NCBI GenBank assembly: GCA_026724425.1
Contig: JAIUCV010000023.1
Location: 6,143,958-6,207,957, forward strand
From: Erythrophleum ivorense
Lineage: Eukaryota; Streptophyta; Magnoliopsida; Fabales; Fabaceae
Length of the DNA stretch: 64,000 nt
Direction of reading: 5' to 3'
The notes below the pieces were generated by a model. That model had not been told where the DNA came from, made no database searches, and saw only the letters and a list, made by a program, of their open reading frames with translations. How positions within the stretch are numbered: the first letter of the stretch is position 1; every line of letters starts with the position of its first letter. The position numbers and the translations under genes are program-made. This document shows positions 57,901-64,000 of the stretch, piece by piece.

Positions 57901-60900
57901 AAATGATGATTTCTATGATTGTTTTGGTTTGCTTGAGGAAATGGAAAAGCCAATAACCCTATAGCCAAGGTGAGGATGAGCCAAACCCATAAGTTGGTTG
58001 AGACAAGAGTAAAGGGTCTCCCAAAAGTGAGGTTGACTCCCAAAGAGTAAGGGTTGACTCTAAGGACCTCTAAAGAATGGGTAAGGTAAATCCAAAAGCC
58101 ACAAGGGAGTGGGTGAGGCTAATCCATGTACTTAGCAAGCTTGTATGGCCTACTCACATGTTGAGAATGATTTTCCTTTATGCATGGCCAATTCACATGT
58201 TACCAATGTTTTCATCATGGTTTTATATGCTAACATGCCATACATGCATAATGAGACTTGTTGCATGCGATATATGCATGATTGAATGATAGTTGAACTA
58301 CTGAGATTCTCCGAATCTCACCTTCCCTCTCCACCATCCAAACATGTCAGGTGGACCAAGTGAGGTTAGAGATAGGAACCACCACCAAGCATGAGGCCAA
58401 GGAGACTAAAGAATAGTGTAAAGGGACTTTTGTAATGTATTGTATATGAGAGTTGTAAATGTAAATTGATGTATTTGATGTAGTCCCTAAGAGTTGTAAA
58501 TGATGTAGCATTTATAAATGTTGTAAGACAATGTAGGTAAGATGAATGTATGAGAATGAGGCTTATTATGAATGAAGAGATATGTTTTAATGTGAAATGC
58601 TTAATGTTAGCATAGGTGCATATGTGGGCATGGGATAGTGAGTTTTTCCAATCTAAGTTACTAGACACTTGAGCCATGATTGATGGCCCCTAGAGATGCT
58701 TTCTCATGTGCTCAAAGAGTCATAGAAGGAGAAAAACCAAGATTGGACCCCATGAACCCCACTTTTGGCCAAGAGAAGGCTTTCTTGCACATGATGTCAT
58801 AGATTAGCCATATGACCTCTTCTTGTTTTGAAATTTGACATGTAACTAGATGATGTTTAGAGCTTTCTGGGAAGCTAGAGTTCATGTCATTTAGAGTTCT
58901 ATAGCATTTTCTATGATTTTTCAAAGTTGACATCAGAAATTCGGATTTCAGAAAATTACTGTTCATTTGGTCAGTTGTGAATCGTGTCATCTGAGGGGCA
59001 AACATAGTCCAATTGCTACGATATTTTATACACAGAAACTAGATGGTCACAGTGACTTGTAGGAACTGGAAACACCTCATTTAAAGGCCTAGAGAGGAAG
59101 TTATGCAATTTAGAAGTTCCTGCCCAGAATCAGACACCCAACCAGACCCGAGGTACTGTTTCATCGGTTTCCGGGGATTTGGATTGGTGAACTGATCTGA
59201 AGATATTTTCCTCCTCTAGCTAACATCTACATCTTTCCATAGAGGTATATTTTGCAAGCGTTGGATTTTTGTGTAATTAGTTAGACATTTTCAAAGTCCA
59301 TATCTGTAAACTGTGACAGCAAAGGTGCTCCCTCTGACCAGTGAACGATTTCGATGTCAAACGTCTTGTACATGAGATATTGAGACTTATACTTATTTTT
59401 AGCATAAAGTAGACGTCTTAAGCTTTCTAGAATGACCAAGATCATGCAGTTATGATTTTTCGGCATTTAGATATGAATTTTCAAACTTAGCCCAGAAAAG
59501 GAGCAAAATCTGCCAAGAACGAAAATGCATGTCTCCATTCCCTTTTTGCTTTCCATGAATGTAAAGCATATGTTTGGGATTGTAATCAATCTTAATAATG
59601 AAATTAAGCATGAGGAAGCATAGAAAGAGCTCAACCGGTCCATGTTACTTCTAAGTGGATCTCTACCCATACATAATGCCATAGAGAAAGAAGCATAAGG
59701 TAGAGTAAATTATCTCCCTTGTGAGTTCCGCATGTGCATATGAGTAAGAGGGCATGTTGGGTATGAGCTAGAAAGTAAGGTGTTACATCATACATGCTCT
59801 ATATGAATCTACTTTGTTCTATGGCTCCATTTTGCTTCCATACAAGACCTTATGAAGAAACTAGGAGACTTCATAATCTTGGCTCCCATTTCTCATTCAT
59901 TCTAGGTCTCTTGACTCTCTTTAGACTCCTTAGAGTCATCACATATTCATTTTAAAAAGCTTAGCTATAAGTTGCTTCATAATATCATATTATGGAGCCT
60001 ACACCTCCATCTCACATTCTATGACTTCTAATTTTTTTCAAGGCTTCCACTAATATTCTTCTATCATATTTAGTCTCATTCTAGGCTTAGAACAAATTAA
60101 AACACTCCCTAGTTGCATGACGTGGGTTAGGCTAAGACATGAAGTGCATTATGCACCTATAGAGTTTTCTTTCTTTTTTTTAGGAAATTGACACTTGTGA
60201 AACTTCCTAAATGTCTTAAGAACTCATATATACTCTTAGACAACTTAAATTGCTACTAGGAAGCTTCATCTTAGCTTAGATGCAACCAAAATCCTAAATT
60301 CTAAAACTTGCATTCTAAAACTTCATTTTCAATTCTAGTTGTATATTCTTAATCCTCACACTCCATAACCCTTGGTTCCATCAAGAATACATGAAGAAAA
60401 ATTCTCCTCCTCACTTTCTCTCTCTAAACAAAAGTTTAAATGGCTTGAAAACACAAGATTTTACAAGTGTTTTAAGTAAATTCTTACCTTAAAATGGATC
60501 TCTCTTTGCGTAGATTATTTTTCACCAATTGGTTTCTTGAAAAGAATTCTTTTTTGGCTTGGGTTAGACCTAAATCTTCAAGTTTTCAAGAAAAAAACTA
60601 CCATTAGAGAGCTCTTAGAAAGAGGAACAACTTTTTTAACTGGCGCATGATGAAACGGGACCATTTACTTACCTAAACAGAAGTTTAAACTTCTCCTTTC
60701 CTCCCCTCTTAATGTCATGCCATGGCTGCTCAAATTTCTGAAAATGGAAGCTTGGAGAAGGTGATGAGGTGTAATCTTATTTAAGAAGCCTCTTTTACAA
60801 TTTTTTAAAATGACCATTTTGCCCCTATGCACCTGTTTGCTCCGTTTAGGCTCATTTAAATTTCTTTTTGAGAACTGCTTTTCCATCATAAAATTTAGGT

Positions 60901-61355
60901 CCTCTAATTGATAAAATGTCTTTAGTTTCATCTAAATTGAATTTAAAACTTTTTCGAACAAATCGATCAAAGTTTGGGTTAACTGACGCTCTAAAATATA
61001 AAGTGGAGGGGTTTAAACCATTCTAGGGGTTCCTATGGTTTTTAGGGTTTTTGAGAACCCTGTGAAACTCATTTTTTCCATTTAAAAATCCTTCCTTTGA
61101 GTTTTCTAAAAGTGCCCGAAATTACAAAAATGCCACTACTTCTTCGTTGAATTTCGTCTAATTATTCTGGTTCTATTTTCAGGGTACTTTTGACTTTAGA
61201 TCCTCATTATTTGAGGTCTAGATTATTACTCTAATTTTATTAGACATCAAATCATTCTATCTGGAGGACTTTCTTTTATATCTAGTACTTTTCGTATGTT
61301 TACGGAGAATCTAGATATTACGATTTTCACGTTTACGGAGGAACCAGATGTTACA
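54998..61355 (-). mobile_element. Solo LTR E (Tekay-type family, minus strand), split by solo LTR F
   Basis: The minus strand begins TGTAACATCTGGTTCC at 61,355 and ends GGTATTACA at 54,998. TSD TAAAG is exact (54,993-54,997; 61,356-61,360). Net length is about 3.4 kb. It has donor TTTAG|GTAAGT (60,672), a 91-nt middle exon 56,771-56,681 (CTCTAG|GCT to TTCAAG|GTAGCTC), the array 56,355-56,515 and hairpin 56,179-56,197. The last acceptor is not clear in this copy. Confidence 0.9.
56827..59787 (+). mobile_element. Solo LTR F (Tekay-type subfamily with CTATAGCGAG cluster)
   Basis: TGTAACAGCCAAG...GGTGTTACA with exact TSD TCATA (56,822-56,826; 59,788-59,792), 2,961 bp. It shares the palindrome cluster (56,918-57,215) with the complete Tekay element, so it belongs to the same subfamily. 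It has donor AAAA|GTAAGA (57,365), an 88-nt middle exon (57,699-57,786), the array 57,966-58,124, hairpin 58,302-58,320 and acceptor GTCAG|GTGG at 58,350. Confidence 0.95.
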
Positions 61356-61360
61356 TAAAG

Positions 61361-62269
61361 CCTAAAAAGCGTAAGATAAAATCAGCATCTTAGACACAAG
61401 AACCCATTTGCTTCATTGACTTCAACACCTTAAGGAGAGTAACAGAGTAAACCAGATCCATGATTTTTCTTCTTCATTCACAAAACCAATCACCAGATCT
61501 ACAACCTTCTTCTTCAATTATGTCCATGAGGCAAAACTAATGACCATAGTGTTCCTTCATCAACAAGATCTGCAACAACTAGAGCACGATTAAAGCATCT
61601 CTGCTTGAGTCCAGCCACTCAAAGAGGATCTCATGTTCTCTCTCTAGAACACGATTTTCTTCTTTGACCAGATCCACAATGGAATCATGCTCTTCATGTC
61701 CAACTCGATGGCCAATTGGAAAATTTCTAGTCTTAGTGAATGGTTTAATTTCTCACTAAGGATTTTTTACTACTACTAATTTCCTTTGTCGTTGAGAATT
61801 GAGGTCTAATGGGGATTTAGTCTGAGATATTTTGAAAAAGAATTAAAGCTCACAATGTTAACCAAGGTCCTTCATTCAAGTTCTGTATTCTAAACAATGG
61901 GAAAACATCATTATCAATTGTAGCTTAGAAAGCAATTTGGAGACTTATCCAGTCCTTCCTATCACCCTTTTGGTTGCAAACTTTGGTGTTTGGTCTTATA
62001 GATGGTGCCCAGAAAACAAAGTATTGAATTCATATTGTTTCGTGATTTATTATTTTTCCTAGAAACTTGAAAAAGTTAAAGTCTTGCCAAATTGATATGG
62101 TAGAGTTTGATCAATTAGTGATAGTCTTCAAATCTTATGAATGGCACTTTCACTCCATGCCTTAACATGTTTTGATTTATAGTTATATATTATTATAGTT
62201 TCTAAATGTTAATTCAAAATTATAAAATACATTTTTTAAAAAAATTCTTTTGTCACCACAAAAAGTTTT
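61361..62269. other. CACTA internal remnant, no gene
   Basis: Lies between LTR E and the right subterminal array. No transposase or other coding sequence is recognised. Confidence 0.5.
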
Positions 62270-62743
62270 TTAAATAAAAAGAACATCTAGGGCAACTATT
62301 GTTACTACTAATTTTTTTTTTGGGGTAGTTGTTCTCATGGTAGAATAGAAAAAATTGCAAATTTTTTTTGTATTCTCACAATAATTTGCCATGATAATTT
62401 ATTAATTTTTTTATGGCATTCATGGTAAAATATTGAGAGAATTCAAAAAAATTAAAAAAAATTTGTTCTCACAGTAAATTACTATGAAAATTCTACAAGA
62501 AAGTAACAAATTTTATCACTACTTTTGAGAAAATATCCTCACAGGACTTTTTATATATTTTCATAAAATTTTTTTGCAAGAACATTTTTCTCATAAAAAA
62601 ATTCTATGAAAATTATGAATTTTTACGATTTTTTTTACAACCCAAAATTTATAAAATTTTTTACAAAAATAGTTGTTCTCACAGAATCTTGAGGTTTTTC
62701 TCATTTAAAAACTCTGCTAAAATTTTATTGTTGTCTTATAGTG
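62270..62743 (-). repeat. CACTA right end with subterminal inverted repeats
   Basis: Mirrors the left end: TTCTCATGG, ATTCTCACAATAATTTGCCA, GTTCTCACAGTAAATTACTA and similar units, closing with the terminal TATAGTG. The orientation is inverted relative to the left end. Confidence 0.75.
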
Positions 62744-62746
62744 TCA

Positions 62747-62791
62747 TATTCTATTACAACAAAATGTTAATCATTCTTAACTTCTCTAACA
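62747..62791 (-). repeat. Copia 2 5' LTR, proximal part
   Basis: On the minus strand it starts TGTTAGAGAAGTTAAGAATG at 62,791 and runs to AGAATA before the CACTA target site. It matches the start of the 3' LTR at 14,049. Confidence 0.65.
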
Positions 62792-64000
62792 TTATGTACG
62801 TATACAAATCATATTTTTATCAAATGAAATTGTATAATTAACTTCATATTTATAAAGGTGACGAATTTTCATTATTTAAAATTTAATTGCCTAGAAGATG
62901 CAATAACAGTCTAAATAGCATCGATGAAACCTTTATTTAATATAAACAAGCCACTTTTTTTCATCAGGAGGAAACTTATTTGTTACTAGGCCTAACGAAA
63001 AGTTAAAATTAGTACAAAGCCCTAGTGCATCCTCATATTTAATTTTATTTACAAGAGAAATGAACGTATAACTACATATCAAATATAACTTTGTAGGTTT
63101 CCAAGACTTAAAAGGAGAATCTATGGTGCAGTAGTGATTGCTGGGTCATTGTTGCTCTTCAGTGATTCCTTTGTACATGTTGTTTGCCTATGAAACTACA
63201 TTTTCTCATGCAGGCATCACTAGGTTGGGAACAAAATATGCAAAGAATTTACATATCAGCCAACAGATACACTACCTCGTTTGTGTCAATCTCACAAAAT
63301 ATATTAAGTTACTACTTTCTTGTAGTGTACATTATTTCATCATTAATCATTTTCTTTTTCTCTTTTTGTTTATTAGACTACTATAGTATTTAGAAGTTTC
63401 ATTTTGAATTTAATATTGTAAAGACTACATATAATCCCTTGAATTATAGTCCAATAATAATTTTGATACTAAATTTTAAAACTTAATGATTTATCTCCCA
63501 TAAATTATTACAAAAAATGAAAACATTATCTACTATATAAAACTAACGTCCAAAAATGCCATATGATTCACATAGTATCTTTTGTCTCTATCATCTTCTC
63601 TAATTTTTCTCGTACATGATTCCTGATGACTTGCATTTCTCCCAAATTTCTAATATCCTTTAAGATGTTATATATCTTTAAACTGATTTTTAAAATTTTC
63701 AATTTTTATAATAGTTTATAAATAGAATAAATTGTTATATTTGAAGTTCTAATAACAAAATTATAATCAAACTACAATTTGAGAATTAAATGTAGTTTCT
63801 CCTCAAATTTATTCCCCATTACACCAGAATTTTGAACTCAATCTATTCTTCAGGACATCCAATACTTTGAAGAAGAACTGCCTTGCATTAGTTGACTGCC
63901 CTAGCTGTAGTTGCATTAATTTCTGTCATAAAAAGTGCATGCAGCTTGCGTTTCAATTTTTTTAATGATACGTAAAATTTATTTATTAGTCATTAATACA
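62792..64000. other. Right-flank host-type DNA, related to 13,430-13,970 and weakly to 1,926-2,060
   Basis: No gene is seen. The segment 63,255-64,000 is collinear with 13,600-13,970 except for about 430 bp (63,415-63,842) present only here. That extra piece is AT-rich, lies between TGAATTTAAT and TGAACTCAAT, and may be a MITE-like insertion. Confidence 0.55.

Larger units (their letters stand above)
54256..62743. mobile_element. CACTA (En/Spm-type) transposon, gutted, host of two nested solo LTRs
   Basis: The termini are CATTACAAGAAACCAA at 54,256 and, on the minus strand, CACTATAAGACAACAA from 62,743. The 3-bp TSD TCA is exact (54,253-54,255; 62,744-62,746). It splits a Copia LTR whose two halves resume on each side. 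Subterminal regions carry arrays of inverted TTCTCA...TGAGAA repeats, the hallmark of CACTA ends. After removing LTR E and its TSD about 2.1 kb remains, with no transposase, so it is a non-autonomous deletion derivative. Confidence 0.8.
13971..62791 (-). mobile_element. Copia LTR retrotransposon 2, host of the whole right-hand nest
   Basis: The left boundary is a truncated 3' LTR (about 13,971-14,049). The right boundary is a 5' LTR that starts at 62,791 and resumes at 54,255 after a CACTA insertion. The two LTRs agree: TGTTAGAGAAGTTAAGAATG then (G/A)TTAACATT, AGAAT, and CACAC(C/T)TATATAATC. The interior is 14,050-18,199 plus 52,676-about 54,150. RNase H, RT, integrase, protease and the gag zinc knuckle lie in 14,080-17,480. 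The joining of left and right parts is inferred from LTR similarity and the nesting order; no TSD can be tested because the left LTR end is lost. Confidence 0.6.

Noticed and set aside
56827..59787. LTR F as a truncated retrotransposon with coding content
   Set aside because: It ends in a clean ACA with an exact TSD copy and holds no PBS, gag or pol, so it is a solo LTR.
1..64000. tRNA, rRNA, organellar insertions or viral genomes
   Set aside because: No cloverleaf-like tRNA, rRNA block, plastid/mitochondrial gene or pararetrovirus motif was recognised while reading; a dedicated search was not possible.

Overview
This window is plant nuclear DNA, most likely from a eudicot. It is AT-rich, has no bacterial-style gene organisation, and is built almost entirely from plant transposon families: Copia, Athila-type Ty3/Gypsy, Tekay/Del-type chromovirus, CACTA and PIF/Harbinger. 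The look is that of pericentromeric or gene-poor heterochromatin. The species cannot be named from the sequence. All structural calls come from reading motifs, LTR termini and target-site duplications (TSDs) by eye.

Left part (1-13,970). One end of a PIF/Harbinger-like DNA transposon, carrying a broken Myb/SANT-like gene on the minus strand, occupies 1-1,688. A possible Sirevirus-type solo LTR (~2,143-3,622) and a decayed minus-strand Copia element with 5' LTR and PBS (4,770-9,129) follow. At 9,130-13,970 lies the least transposon-like DNA: a short strong hairpin (9,496-9,565), the last exon of an unrecognised multi-pass membrane protein (10,566-11,004, minus), a threefold ~205-bp tandem repeat (12,758-13,370), and a segment related to the far right end of the window.

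Right part (13,970-62,791). This is one deep nest. A minus-strand Copia element runs from about 13,970 to 62,791. Its interior holds a solo LTR (A, 18,200-52,675). A is split by an Athila-like element (20,266-51,375). That Athila copy is split by minus-strand solo LTR B (21,259-34,625), which carries a complete but dead Tekay-type element (24,282-34,530), and by solo LTRs C (36,987-40,585) and D (43,925-47,401). The Copia 5' LTR is split by a gutted CACTA transposon (54,256-62,743). The CACTA contains minus-strand solo LTR E (54,998-61,355), itself split by solo LTR F (56,827-59,787). Most junctions show a 3-bp or 5-bp TSD, and removing inserts rejoins coding frame or LTR homology.

No element is intact enough to move. 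Tekay pol is one frame with five stops and a changed RT catalytic motif. Athila has lost its RT by deletion. Both Copia pols are riddled with stops. The most interesting signal is shared by LTRs A-F and both Tekay LTRs. Each appears to carry a split 5' leader: a first donor about 100-130 nt after a TATA box where one is visible, a ~90-nt middle exon, and a 3' splice site. An 8-bp hairpin sits 20-35 nt before that acceptor, and its stem changes in a compensatory way between copies.
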